DNA of 37,229 nucleotides, from assembly GCA_021813555.1 (NCBI GenBank), contig JAKAKG010000185.1, forward strand, positions 1 through 37,229, read 5' to 3'. Both the position numbers and the translations under genes were made by a program. Of the stretch, positions 1 through 9,729 are shown piece after piece. Within the stretch, counting starts at the first letter, position 1. Every line of letters starts with the position of its first letter. Origin of the DNA: Acidobacteriota bacterium (GTDB taxonomy: Bacteria; Acidobacteriota; UBA4820; DSQY01). The notes below the pieces were generated by a model. The model was not told the DNA's origin and searched no databases. It worked only from the letters and a program-made list of their open reading frames with translations.

Positions 1-1
1 G

Positions 2-1672
2 TACATCACATCCGACGGCCTTTTCGATTTTGTCCACTACAATTCACTGGAAGATACTCAGAGCTTCAAGTACGGAAGCCTGGAGGAAGTGCGCCAGGGC
101 TATCCTTACCTGGAGCAGATTTTCAAACACTCCCACTTTTCGCCTGAGATGATCACCGGCCTCAAGGTAGCCCTCGATGAACTGGGCGACGGCCCGCTCA
201 TCGTCCGATCTTCGAGCTTGCTGGAGGACAGCGAAGGGTCGGCGTTCTCGGGCAAGTACAGAAGCCTCTTCCTGGTGAACACCGGAACCAAGGAGGAGCG
301 GCTCGGCGCCCTCCTTGATGCCATTGCGGAAGTGTACGCCTCCATCATGGGCCCCGACCCCATCCAGTACCGGAAGGAGCGTGGCCTGCTGGATTTCATG
401 GAGGAGATGGGCATCCTCATCCAGCGGGTCGTGGGCACCCGCCTGGGCAAGTACTTCTTCCCGGCCTTCGCGGGCGTTGCCTTCAGCAACAACGAGTTCC
501 GCTGGTCCCCGCGGATCAGCCGGGAAGACGGCCTCCTCCGCATCGTCACGGGCCTGGGGACTCGGGCGGTGGACCGGGTGGGCAACGACTATCCAACGAT
601 GATCGCTCCCGGCCAGCCGGGCCTCCGCGTCAACGGCACCCCCGACCAGGCCCGCCAGTACGCGCAGAAGTGCATGGACGTCCTGAACCTCGACACGGGG
701 CGCTTCGAATCACCATCCATCAGCGAGGTGTTGAAGGAAGCGGGCGCGGACTTTCCCATGGTGGACAAGATCTTCTCCATTTACCAGGAAGGCGTGCTTC
801 GAAAGCCCTCCGCCCTCGGCGTGGACCCCCTCAAGGACGAGCTCGTGGTGACCTTTGCAGGCCTCGTGGAGAACACCGCGTTCATCAGGCAGATGCGCGC
901 CATCATGACGACCCTCGAGGAGGCCATGGGGCATCCCGTCGACATCGAATTCGCCTCCGACGGAAAGGACCTTTTCCTCCTCCAGTGCCGGCCCCAGAGC
1001 TGGGCTCAAGACTCCCACCGGGTGGCCATCCCGACCCTCATCCCCCAGGAAGACAAGCTCTTCTCCGCCAACCGATACGTCAGCAATGCACAGGTTACGG
1101 GCATCCGGTACCTGGTCTACGTGGACCCGATCGCATATGGCAACCTGGCCGCCAAGGGGGACATGACCGCCGTGGGCACCGCCGTGAGCCGCCTCAATGC
1201 CCTCCTCCCGAGGCGCGCCTTCATTCTCCTGGGACCGGGCCGCTGGGGAAGCCGCGGCGATATCACCCTGGGCGTACCGGTGACGTACTCCGACATCAAT
1301 AACACGGCCATGCTGGCCGAGGTGGCCCGGCGCAAAGGCGGTTACGTGCCGGACCTCTCCTTCGGAACCCACTTCTTCCAGGACCTGGTGGAGGCCAACA
1401 TTAAGTACCTGGCCTTGTACCCCGACGAGGGGGGAACCGTCTTTAACGAGGCGTTCTTCCGTGATTCTCCCAACGCCCTGGCCGAGCTTCTGCCCGATTT
1501 TGCCCAGTTCCAAGAGGTAGTTAGGGTGATCGACGTGGAGGCCGTCCGCCCCGGCATGGACGTCCAGGTCATCATGGACGGGGAGAAAAACGAGGCCCTC
1601 GCCTTCCTTCGCGAGATCCGTCCTCACGCCGCCCAGGGCCCGGCCCCGTTCGGTTCGGCGCCCAAGGACTGA
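2..1672 (+). CDS. PEP synthase/pyruvate phosphate dikinase N-terminal (ATP-grasp-like) domain protein, 5'-truncated by the window edge
   Basis: Frame 2 is open from the first base (YITSDGLFDFVHYNSLEDTQ...) and continues into the listed ORF; motifs VRSSSLLEDSEGSAFSGKY and DLFLLQCRPQSW are typical of the PPDK_N domain. Confidence 0.8.
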   Translation, partial: YITSDGLFDFVHYNSLEDTQSFKYGSLEEVRQGYPYLEQIFKHSHFSPEMITGLKVALDELGDGPLIVRSSSLLEDSEGSAFSGKYRSLFLVNTGTKEERLGALLDAIAEVYASIMGPDPIQYRKERGLLDFMEEMGILIQRVVGTRLGKYFFPAFAGVAFSNNEFRWSPRISREDGLLRIVTGLGTRAVDRVGNDYPTMIAPGQPGLRVNGTPDQARQYAQKCMDVLNLDTGRFESPSISEVLKEAGADFPMVDKIFSIYQEGVLRKPSALGVDPLKDELVVTFAGLVENTAFIRQMRAIMTTLEEAMGHPVDIEFASDGKDLFLLQCRPQSWAQDSHRVAIPTLIPQEDKLFSANRYVSNAQVTGIRYLVYVDPIAYGNLAAKGDMTAVGTAVSRLNALLPRRAFILLGPGRWGSRGDITLGVPVTYSDINNTAMLAEVARRKGGYVPDLSFGTHFFQDLVEANIKYLALYPDEGGTVFNEAFFRDSPNALAELLPDFAQFQEVVRVIDVEAVRPGMDVQVIMDGEKNEALAFLREIRPHAAQGPAPFGSAPKD

Positions 1673-1763
1673 CCGGCGACTGATGTCGAAAGGTAACGGT
1701 TCCGAAGGCAAGGCGCTCTGAATGCGGCCTTTTCGCCCTCACCGCCACAAGCCCTCCTACCCC

Positions 1764-1792
1764 TTGACAGACACAACATGTTGGGCTACATT
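1764..1792 (+). promoter_or_regulatory. Sigma70-like promoter of nrdJ: TTGACA (1764-1769), N17, TACATT (1787-1792)
   Basis: Perfect -35 hexamer with 17-nt spacing to a near-consensus -10, upstream of the ATG at 1895. Confidence 0.6.
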
Positions 1793-1817
1793 ATATCTGC
1801 TTTGGCAGATATAGGGG
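1771..1817 (+). promoter_or_regulatory. Putative tandem NrdR boxes (1771-1786 and 1802-1817)
   Basis: Core CAACATGTTG (perfect palindrome, 1774-1783) fits the NrdR-box core CwAtATaTwG; a weaker 7/10 core GCAGATATAG (1805-1814) lies exactly 31 bp downstream, the classical tandem spacing. Confidence 0.5.
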
Positions 1818-1894
1818 TTGGCTGGCCGCCACCCCCCGAAAAAATAAGACCCTCTGGCACAAGGACATGACCCCTCGCGGGAGGAGGATGCATT

Positions 1895-4800
1895 ATGGAA
1901 TCGAATCGAACAGGAACCCCTGAGGGGCAGCAGGCCCGCAAGAAGAACGCCTCGTCGGAACCCGGCAAGCTCACCCAGGCGGGCCCGCCTACGGACACGC
2001 AGGCCGCCATGGATCTTACCCATGACGCCCTCGCCCCGTTCCGGCTCGCCAGGCACTTCACCCACCCCGATACGGACCCCATGGACGAGGTGCGGTACGA
2101 GAGGCGCTCCTGCTTCATCCGCAATACGGACGGCTCCGTGGTCTTCGGCCTCGAGAATGCCGAAGTGCCCGAAGATTGGTCCCAGCTCGCCAGCGACATT
2201 CTCATCAGCAAGTACTTCCGAAAGGCCGGCGTCCCGGGAACGGGCCACGAGACGAGCATCCGCCAGGTTATTCACCGGATCTCCCACTCCCTGCGGGTAG
2301 AGGGTGAGCGCCTGGGAAGCTACTTCCAGGACAAAGAAGAGGCCGACACGTTCGAGGCCGAATTGAACCACCTCCTGGTGACCCAGAAAGGAGCCTTCAA
2401 CTCCCCCGTCTGGTTCAATCTCGGCCTTTGGCACGACTACGGCATCGAGGGCTCGGGCGGCGGTTTCGCGTGGAACGCCGCCGCGGACGCCGTCCTTGAA
2501 ACGGCCAACGCCTACCAGCAGCCGCAATGCTCGGCGTGCTTCATCCAGAGCGTGGGCGATGACCTCATGAGCATCTTCCAGCTCGCCAAAAATGAAGCAA
2601 GGCTGTTTAAATATGGCAGCGGAACAGGCTCCAATTTCTCGCGAATCCGCTCAAAGGAGGAGAAGCTTTCCGGTGGAGGTACCTCCTCCGGCCTCATGTC
2701 CTTCCTCGAAGTTCTGGACCGCGCGGCAGGTGCTACCAAGTCAGGCGGAACGACCCGCCGGGCGGCCAAGATGGTCTGCCTGGACATGGACCACCCCGAG
2801 GTGGCCGACTTTATTAACTGGAAGCGCCGCGAGGAAAGCAAGGCTCGGGCCCTGGAAGCGGCGGGAATCGACGTCGAGGACGCGGTGCACACGGTCTCGG
2901 GGCAGAACGCCAACAACTCGGTCCGAGTGACGGACGCGTTCATGGAGGCCTACGATGCGGACCAGGAGTGGAAGACCTTTTTCCGCACCACGGGGGAGGC
3001 CGCCCGGTCCTTCCGCGCGCGGGACCTCATGAGGCAGATCGCACAGGCGGCATGGGAGTGCGGCGATCCGGGCCTCCAGTACGACTCCACCATCAACCGG
3101 TGGCACACCTGCAAGGCCACGGACAAGATCAACGCGAGCAACCCGTGCTCGGAGTACATGTTCCTGGACGATTCGGCGTGCAACCTGGCCAGCCTCAACC
3201 TCATGAAGTTCCTGAATGAAGACGGAAGCTTCGACATTGAAGGGTTCAAGCACGCCGTGGGGATCTTCATCGCCGCCCAGGAAATCCTCGTGGACGCCTC
3301 ATCCTACCCCACCGAGGGCATCGCCAGAAACAGCCACGAATACAGGCCCCTGGGGCTGGGCTACGCCAATCTGGGGACCCTCCTCATGGTCAAGGGTATC
3401 CCTTACGACAGCCCCAAGGCGTCCGCCTGGTGCGGCGCCATCACGAGCCTCATGACGGGCCAGGCCTATGCCATCTCGGCGCTCCTGGCCAAGCGCAAGG
3501 GCGCCTTCGCGGGCTACGCCAAGAACCGCGACTCCATGCTCGAGGTCATCAAGATGCACCGGGACGCGAGCCTCACCGTGGAGGCTCAGCACATCCCCGA
3601 AGATCTGGCCATGGCCAGCCGGCAGGTGTGGGATGACGCGCTCGTCTTCGGCCGGCAGTACGGCTTTCGAAACGCCCAGACCACGGTCCTCGCCCCCACG
3701 GGGACCATCGGCCTCCTCATGGACTGCGACACGACGGGGATCGAGCCCGATTTTTCCCTCGTGAAGTTCAAAAAGCTCGCGGGCGGCGGCTACTTCAAGA
3801 TCGTGAACCAGAGCGTGGAACACGCCCTCCAGGTTCTCGGCTACCCTCCCGCCCAGATCCAGGACATCCTCCGCCACCTCATGGGCAACGGCCAGCTCGC
3901 GGGCGCGCCCCACGTGAACCCCGCCAGCCTCAAGGCCAAGGGGTTCACGGACGAGGACGTGAAAAAGGTGGAGGCCCAGCTCGTCCGCGTCGTGGACCTG
4001 CCCCAAGCCTTCTCGGCCTTCGTGCTGGGCGATGACTGTCTGGCCCGCCTGGGAGTGGACCCCGACGAGGCGCGCAATCCCTCCTTCAACCTCCTCGCCA
4101 CCTTAGGGTTCACGTCTCAGCAGGTGGAGGAGGCCTCTCTCGCCGCCTGCGGCCACATGACTTTGGAAGGGGCACCACACCTCAAGCCCGAGCACCTGCC
4201 CGTTTTCGACTGCGCCAACCGGTGCGGCAAACACGGCAAGCGCTTCATCGCCCCCCTGGCCCATGTGAAAATGATGGCCGCGGCCCAGCCCTTCCTTTCG
4301 GGAGCCATTTCAAAAACCGTCAACCTGCCCGGCAACATCACGCCGGAGGAGATCGAGCGGATCTATGTGGAGGCGTGGAAGCGGGGCGTGAAGGCCCTGG
4401 CCGTGTACAGGGACGGGTCCAAGGTGACCCAGCCCCTGAGCGACGCCTCCACGCAAAAGCAGCCCGAAGCGACCACGTCCCTCGACCTACGCTGGACCCC
4501 CCTCCAGCGCAAGCGCCTCCCGAAAAAGCGCCGCGGGTTCACCCAGGAAGCGAGGGTCGGGGGCCAGAAAGTCTACCTGCGCACGGGCGAATACGAGGAC
4601 GGCAGGCTGGGCGAAGTCTTCATCGATATGCACAAGGAGGGCGCCGCCTTCCGCTCCCTCATGAACTGCTTCGCCATTGCCGTCTCCCTGGGCCTCCAGT
4701 ATGGCGTTCCCCTGGAGGAATACGTGGACTGCTTCACCTTCACCCGGTTCGAGCCGCAGGGACCCGTCACCGACCATCCCAACATCAAATACTCCACCTC

Positions 4801-5131
4801 CGTCATCGATTACATCTTCCGCGTCCTGGGCATGGAATACCTGGGGCGGACCGATTTCGTGCAGGTGAAGCCCGAGGAGCTCATCAAGACGCAGGCCGAA
4901 AAGACTCTCGCCTCCCCCACCGCCAGCGCGAAGGAAGTGGCGGACGCACAGAAAAGCCTCGTCACCACGGGGGTCCCGGTCTTCAAATCGGCGGGCGCCA
5001 ACTCCCTTTCCTCCCACCTCTCCACCATGATGGGCGACGCGCCCTTCTGCAACATCTGCGGCCACATCACGGTGCGCAACGGAAGCTGCTACAAGTGCCT
5101 GAACTGCGGGAACTCACTCGGATGCTCTTGA
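1895..5131 (+). CDS. nrdJ: Vitamin B12-dependent (class II) ribonucleotide reductase
   Basis: 1078 aa; motifs [65 protein letters not shown]-terminal zinc ribbon CNICGH...[14 protein letters not shown]. Confidence 0.95.
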   Translation: MESNRTGTPEGQQARKKNASSEPGKLTQAGPPTDTQAAMDLTHDALAPFRLARHFTHPDTDPMDEVRYERRSCFIRNTDGSVVFGLENAEVPEDWSQLASDILISKYFRKAGVPGTGHETSIRQVIHRISHSLRVEGERLGSYFQDKEEADTFEAELNHLLVTQKGAFNSPVWFNLGLWHDYGIEGSGGGFAWNAAADAVLETANAYQQPQCSACFIQSVGDDLMSIFQLAKNEARLFKYGSGTGSNFSRIRSKEEKLSGGGTSSGLMSFLEVLDRAAGATKSGGTTRRAAKMVCLDMDHPEVADFINWKRREESKARALEAAGIDVEDAVHTVSGQNANNSVRVTDAFMEAYDADQEWKTFFRTTGEAARSFRARDLMRQIAQAAWECGDPGLQYDSTINRWHTCKATDKINASNPCSEYMFLDDSACNLASLNLMKFLNEDGSFDIEGFKHAVGIFIAAQEILVDASSYPTEGIARNSHEYRPLGLGYANLGTLLMVKGIPYDSPKASAWCGAITSLMTGQAYAISALLAKRKGAFAGYAKNRDSMLEVIKMHRDASLTVEAQHIPEDLAMASRQVWDDALVFGRQYGFRNAQTTVLAPTGTIGLLMDCDTTGIEPDFSLVKFKKLAGGGYFKIVNQSVEHALQVLGYPPAQIQDILRHLMGNGQLAGAPHVNPASLKAKGFTDEDVKKVEAQLVRVVDLPQAFSAFVLGDDCLARLGVDPDEARNPSFNLLATLGFTSQQVEEASLAACGHMTLEGAPHLKPEHLPVFDCANRCGKHGKRFIAPLAHVKMMAAAQPFLSGAISKTVNLPGNITPEEIERIYVEAWKRGVKALAVYRDGSKVTQPLSDASTQKQPEATTSLDLRWTPLQRKRLPKKRRGFTQEARVGGQKVYLRTGEYEDGRLGEVFIDMHKEGAAFRSLMNCFAIAVSLGLQYGVPLEEYVDCFTFTRFEPQGPVTDHPNIKYSTSVIDYIFRVLGMEYLGRTDFVQVKPEELIKTQAEKTLASPTASAKEVADAQKSLVTTGVPVFKSAGANSLSSHLSTMMGDAPFCNICGHITVRNGSCYKCLNCGNSLGCS

Positions 5132-5153
5132 CGGTAGGATGGTAGCCACAGAG

Positions 5154-5461
5154 CAGCCTGCTTAGCAGACTGCTGAGAAAGTCCCGTGGGTCGCGTTGCC
5201 AGCGCCACGGGCCCGGATGCAAGGCGCCGCGACGCCGTCGATGCCTTGCACATCGTCTAGGAGCGGCAACACAGCAGGCGGGCCCGTGCCGCGGCAACCC
5301 CCATCTCCTAAAGAGGCAAATGGGGCGCAAGGGATTGGGGGCCATCTGCGTTGTGGCGGCTCCTAGGAAGGGGGCCCACCCTGCCGTCGTCGCCGCGCCT
5401 AGCATATGGCCCCCAAGCCTCTTGCGCGCGGCCCATGCGAGTTTCTCAACAGCCTGCTTAG
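5154..5461. repeat. Structured intergenic repeat/MITE-like element
   Basis: Imperfect terminal inverted repeat of about 30 bp (AGCAGaCTGcTGAGAAAgTCcCgTGGGtCGCG on the left; reverse complement of the right end is AGCAGgCTGtTGAGAAAcTCgCaTGGGcCGCG); CAGCCTGCTTAG occurs at both ends in direct orientation (5154-5165, 5450-5461); several internal stems. Confidence 0.6.
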
Positions 5462-5473
5462 GGGGAGTTGCAC

Positions 5474-6376
5474 GTGACACCTGCGGCGAAGGACGCGACG
5501 GTCAGGAAGCGCTCTCTTGCCCTCGTGCGCCAGCTCCTCCTGCTGGCGCTGGGAACGCTTTCCTTCGTCGTGGCGGTGAAGGGGCTTATCCTGCCCACGC
5601 ACCTGCTCACGGGGGGCGTCACGGGCGTGGCCCTTCTGCTCAACGCCCTTTTCCACTGGCCCGTGGGGCTCCTGACCTTCCTCTTCAACGTCCCCATTTT
5701 CGTGGCGGGATTCCGGGACGTGGGCCGGAAGTTCGCCTTCTACTCAGGGGCCGCGGTGCTCCTGTTTTCACTTACCGTGGATCACATCCCCGTCCCGACC
5801 TTAACGCACGACCCGTTGCTGGCCGGCATTTTCGGCGGCCTGCTCTCCGGTCTCGGGAGCGCTTGGGCCATTCAGGCGGGCGGATCCCTCGGCGGGTTCG
5901 ACATTCTGGGCGTGGTGCTCAACCGCCGCTTCAGCCTCGGGATGGGCGAAGCCTCGCTCGTGCTCAACGGCGTCCTCGTCCTTGCCTCGGGCCTGCTGGA
6001 CGTGCCGGAGCAGGCCATGTACACCCTCATTTCCATCTACGTGGCCAGCCGGGCCCTCGACACCCTCCTGGCGCCCAGATCCCGCAAGGCCGTCATGATC
6101 GTGTCCAAGGAGAGCCCCGCCATCAAGGAGAGAATCCTCATCCAGATGGCCCGCGGCGTCACCCTCCTGAAGGCCGAGGGTGCCTATACGGGGGAAGCAT
6201 CCAACGTCCTCCTGTGCGTGCTGACGCGCTACGAGCTGAAGGAATTGAAGGAAATCATCCGGGCGGAGGATCCCCAGGCCTTCGTGACCGTCTTCGAGGC
6301 CTCCGACGTCATCGGCCGGTTCAAGCGGCCCACCGCCTTTGACGTCTGGAAGAAGAACCAGAAGCAGACCGCCTGA
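5474..6376 (+). CDS. YitT family (DUF161/DUF2179) membrane protein
   Basis: Hydrophobic N-terminal half with GLILPTHLLTGGVTGVALLLNALF and QAGGSLGGFDILGVVLNRRF, soluble DUF2179-like C-terminus; GTG at 5474 preceded by GGGGGAG (the ORF track starts at TTG 5468). Confidence 0.8.
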   Translation: MTPAAKDATVRKRSLALVRQLLLLALGTLSFVVAVKGLILPTHLLTGGVTGVALLLNALFHWPVGLLTFLFNVPIFVAGFRDVGRKFAFYSGAAVLLFSLTVDHIPVPTLTHDPLLAGIFGGLLSGLGSAWAIQAGGSLGGFDILGVVLNRRFSLGMGEASLVLNGVLVLASGLLDVPEQAMYTLISIYVASRALDTLLAPRSRKAVMIVSKESPAIKERILIQMARGVTLLKAEGAYTGEASNVLLCVLTRYELKELKEIIRAEDPQAFVTVFEASDVIGRFKRPTAFDVWKKNQKQTA

Positions 6377-6379
6377 GGA

Positions 6380-6730
6380 CTACCGCTTCTTGTCCCCCAG
6401 CAACATGCGGTTCAGAACCATGGAGACCAGCGAGATGAGAAGCGAGGCCACGAGGGCCCACCCGAAGCTGGCCACGTGGAACCCCGTCACCAGCCTGGAA
6501 GCGAGATAGAGCAGGCCGGCGTTGATGACGAAAACGAACAGGCCCAGGCTGAGGAGAACGAGGGGCAGGGTGAAGAAGATCAGCAGGGGCCGCAGGATGG
6601 CGTTGGCCACCCCCACCGCCAGGGCCGCGACGAGCAGGCTCCATCCCGAATCGAACTTGATGCCGGGCAAAGCGTAGCTTACAAGTCCCATGGAAGCGGC
6701 CAGGATCAGCACTCTGAGCAGGAACCTCAT
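6380..6730 (-). CDS. Phage holin family IV/YvlD-like small membrane protein
   Basis: MRFLLRVLILAASMGLVSYALPGIKFDSGWSLLVAALAVGVANAILRPLLIFFTLPLVLLSLGLFVFVINAGLLYLASRLVTGFHV...; four hydrophobic segments. Confidence 0.75.
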   Translation of the reverse strand: MRFLLRVLILAASMGLVSYALPGIKFDSGWSLLVAALAVGVANAILRPLLIFFTLPLVLLSLGLFVFVINAGLLYLASRLVTGFHVASFGWALVASLLISLVSMVLNRMLLGDKKR

Positions 6731-6750
6731 GGGAACCTCCCTCCCCCGGT

Positions 6751-7863
6751 CTACGGAACGCGCGGATGAGATGTTTGCCCGCGCGCCAGTGCGTCCAAGG
6801 CAAGGGCCGCGGCGCGGGCGGGAGCGCGAGGCAACCCCGACATGGGCTCCCGGGCCGCTGGGCCGGCAGGCAGGAGCGAAGGCAGGTCCTCGGGTCGGCC
6901 GCAGGCTGCCACCCATCCCAGCTTCTCCATGAACCGGACGTTCACCTGCTCTTGGCCGGGCAGTCCCGGAATGACTATGACCCTGGACATCGAGTAGAGC
7001 GCCTCCGTCAGGCTCAGCCCTCCACCCTTGGTGATCACGGCGTCGCTCGCCTGCATGAGGGCAGGTATGTCCCGCCTGTACCCTAAGACGCGGAGGCGCT
7101 CCGGCTCGGCCTGGGCCGCGGCGCGCATGGAGCGGCGCAGGCGTTCGTTGAGTCCGCACACCATGATCACCTGCCAGCCGGGAGCCTTAAGGCAGGCTTC
7201 CGCCGACGCTCTCAGCGGCCCCATGCCCCCGCCGCCGCCGAAGACCATGGCCGTGCGGGCATGGGAGTCAAGTCCCAGAGCGGCCAAGGTGTCTTCTTTG
7301 ACGGTGGCCGTCTCGAACCGGGGAGAAATGGGAAGCCCCGTGACCTGGATGCGGTCCCGAGGAATCCCCCTGGATTCCAAAAGGGGAACGAGATCGGCGT
7401 GAGGAAGGAGGAACAGGTCCACCTCGGGCCTCGCCCAGAGCGGATAGATGTCGTAATCGGTGATGACGGCGGCCAGCTTCAGGGCGCTCCCCGTGGTTTT
7501 CTTCCAGTCCGCCGCCACCTCCATGGCGTTGTACTGCGTGGCCACCACCAGGTCCGAGCCGCCCAAGCCTGTCTGCGCGAAAGCCTTCACTGCTCTGGGC
7601 CTCATCAGGGGAAGCGCCAGGGCCTCGCGCCGCGTGAAGCGAGGGGATGTGTACATGGCGTCCCAAACCTTTGGATGCTTGAGGGCCAGAAACAGGTAGC
7701 CGTGGCGGAAGAGGAGATCGTACTCGAGGGGCACCCAGGTTTCGAGCGGCCTGTGCTCGCACGCGTGGCCGAGAGGGGCCAATTCCGCCGAGAGAATTTC
7801 CGCCACCTGTGTGTGCCCCGTTCCCAAGGCGTAGGAGAGAATGACCGTTCGGAGGGAGGTCAT
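6751..7863 (-). CDS. MGDG synthase/GT28-family glycosyltransferase (processive diacylglycerol glucosyltransferase-like)
   Basis: MTSLRTVILSYALGTGHTQVAEILSAEL...VVATQYNAMEVA...AVITDYDIYPLWARPEVDLFLLP...KGGGLSLTEALYSMSRVIVIPGLPGQEQVNVRFM. Confidence 0.8.
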   Translation of the reverse strand: MTSLRTVILSYALGTGHTQVAEILSAELAPLGHACEHRPLETWVPLEYDLLFRHGYLFLALKHPKVWDAMYTSPRFTRREALALPLMRPRAVKAFAQTGLGGSDLVVATQYNAMEVAADWKKTTGSALKLAAVITDYDIYPLWARPEVDLFLLPHADLVPLLESRGIPRDRIQVTGLPISPRFETATVKEDTLAALGLDSHARTAMVFGGGGGMGPLRASAEACLKAPGWQVIMVCGLNERLRRSMRAAAQAEPERLRVLGYRRDIPALMQASDAVITKGGGLSLTEALYSMSRVIVIPGLPGQEQVNVRFMEKLGWVAACGRPEDLPSLLPAGPAAREPMSGLPRAPARAAALALDALARGQTSHPRVP

Positions 7864-8687
7864 GAGGCGCGGTAGAGCGCCAGTTCAAGCTTGAAGTTCT
7901 CCACGGCCCAGGTTGCCAGGAGGGTGCAAACGGCGGCGAACACCACGCCCGCGAAGACATCCAGCACCCAATGAAACCCAAGGTAGAGCGTCGAGGCTAC
8001 AACCAGCGCGGCCAGCACGTACATGGTCCGGCGGAGCCTTCTGTTGGCGCTTTGCGAGAGGAGCATGGCGAAGGTTGTGGCCAGGGAGGAGTGGAAGGAC
8101 GGGAAGCAGTTGTTGAGCCCGCTCAGCGGCCGAAGGCCCTCGATGAGCAGGGGAGAAATCTGGTTCATGAGGAGGGTCACCTCGCCGTCGCCCGCCGCCC
8201 AGCGCTCGCTCACGGGCACAAGAATATAGAAGGGAAGGATCAGCACATAGTTGAACACTGTTCCCCAGAAAAGCTTTCTAGCCAGGTCGTGCTCGCTCCC
8301 TTGGTAGGTCGCGAGCACGGCCACAAGGCCAAGAACAGGGAACACGTACAGATAGACGGCGGCCATGCCGTAGGTGAGCCACGTCGGATGCACGACTTGA
8401 AATATGGCCGTGGCGGATCCCTCGATACGCATGAAGAGGCCCGTGAAGTCCCAGCTCAGGTGCTGGGTGATGAGGTCGTCGTATTTCGTTTCGAGGATAT
8501 CCAGAAACATGATCCCCAGCAGGGTAAGGAGGTAGAAGAGCGACGGCATGCTCACCGCATGCTTCCGGGCGAAAGTCCACAGCAGATGGAAGGGTGAGGA
8601 GGCGGGTACGCACCACTTGAGCAGGACCAGGAAGGAAACGCCCGTTAGGCAAGCACCCATCAATAGGACGAGATCAGGGTGATTCAC
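7860..8687 (-). CDS. PAP2-superfamily (phosphatase/IPC synthase-like) membrane protein
   Basis: NNCFPSFHSSLATTFAML...LYLGFHWVLDVFAGVVFA; multi-TM; its stop overlaps the start of the glycosyltransferase (ATGA). Confidence 0.75.
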   Translation of the reverse strand: MNHPDLVLLMGACLTGVSFLVLLKWCVPASSPFHLLWTFARKHAVSMPSLFYLLTLLGIMFLDILETKYDDLITQHLSWDFTGLFMRIEGSATAIFQVVHPTWLTYGMAAVYLYVFPVLGLVAVLATYQGSEHDLARKLFWGTVFNYVLILPFYILVPVSERWAAGDGEVTLLMNQISPLLIEGLRPLSGLNNCFPSFHSSLATTFAMLLSQSANRRLRRTMYVLAALVVASTLYLGFHWVLDVFAGVVFAAVCTLLATWAVENFKLELALYRAS

Positions 8688-8850
8688 TCGCTCCTCCGGT
8701 TATGAGCCGCTTATAATTATAGCACATTGATCGTTATTTTTCTAGTGATTAGGCTCGTAGGCGGGATGGTGGCAGGCGGAGATGAGGAGATGAGGGCGCG
8801 CTTCACCGGGGGCGCTTCATCGTGCTATTCTATTGATCTGGAGGGGCTTG

Positions 8851-9729
8851 ATGGGACCTGTGGAGTACGGCATTATCGGAGGCTCGGGGTTTTATCACAT
8901 GCCCGGGTTCGAGGCGGCCGAGAGGGTGGCCCTTCGGACGCCCTTCGGAGATCCTTCCGAAGCCTACGTGCTGGGCACCTTGAGGGGGCGCTCCGTGGCC
9001 TTTCTGGCGAGGCACGGCGACGGCCACCGGATTCTGCCCTCGGAGCTGAACTTCCGCGCCAACATTTACGGGTTCAAGATCCTCGGCGCCAGGGCCATCG
9101 TGTCCGCCTCGGCGGTGGGGAGCCTGAAAGAGCAGTATCAGCCGGGCCACCTCCTGATCCCCGACCAACTGGTGGACCGGACTCGGCACCGCCCGGACAC
9201 CTTCTTCGGGGAGGGCATCGCCGCCCACGTGAGCCTCGCCCACCCCTTCTGCCCCGTCCTTCGGGAGCGCCTGGCCGCTTCGGTACGGGCCCTGGGCGTG
9301 CCTCTGCACGAGGGCGGCACGTACCTCTGCATGGAAGGCCCCCAGTTCTCCACGCAGGCGGAAAGCAACCTGTACCGGTCCTGGGGCATGGACGTGATCG
9401 GCATGACCAACCTCCAGGAGGCGAAACTGGCCCGCGAGGCGGAGATCTGCTACGCCACCCTCGCCCTGGTCACGGATTACGACTGCTGGCATCCGGATCA
9501 CGACCACGTCCGCATCGAGGACGTCCTGGCGGTCATGCGCGAGAACACGGCGCACGCCAGGGAGGCCATCGGCGGAGCCGTCGCGGCCCCGCCGCCCGAG
9601 GGCTGTGCGTGCTCAAAGGCGCTCCAGAACGCCGTGGTGACCCGCCGCGACGCATGGCCCGAGGCCACATTCCACAAGCTGCGCCCGCTTCTTCAGCGGC
9701 TCGAAGCGGGCGAGGAGGGAAAGGCATGA
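8851..9729 (+). CDS. mtnP: S-methyl-5'-thioadenosine phosphorylase / purine nucleoside phosphorylase family
   Basis: MGPVEYGIIGGSGFYHMPGF...ARHGDGHRILPSELNFRANIYGFKILGA...YLCMEGPQFSTQAESNLYRSWGMDVIGMTNLQEAKLAREAEICYATLALVTDYDCW; GAGGGG upstream of ATG 8851. Confidence 0.9.
   Translation: MGPVEYGIIGGSGFYHMPGFEAAERVALRTPFGDPSEAYVLGTLRGRSVAFLARHGDGHRILPSELNFRANIYGFKILGARAIVSASAVGSLKEQYQPGHLLIPDQLVDRTRHRPDTFFGEGIAAHVSLAHPFCPVLRERLAASVRALGVPLHEGGTYLCMEGPQFSTQAESNLYRSWGMDVIGMTNLQEAKLAREAEICYATLALVTDYDCWHPDHDHVRIEDVLAVMRENTAHAREAIGGAVAAPPPEGCACSKALQNAVVTRRDAWPEATFHKLRPLLQRLEAGEEGKA

Noticed and set aside
710-1711. 333-aa minus-strand ORF opposite the PPDK-domain gene
   Set aside because: Third-position GC bias creates open antisense frames; no motif support.
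1673-1894. Cobalamin riboswitch upstream of the B12-dependent RNR
   Set aside because: No B12-box-like conserved core seen; B12-dependent RNR genes themselves are not usually riboswitch-controlled, and the NrdR-like boxes explain the region better.
5067-5480. 137-aa minus-strand ORF across the structured repeat
   Set aside because: Covers palindromic repeat sequence and the end of nrdJ; no start context or motif support.
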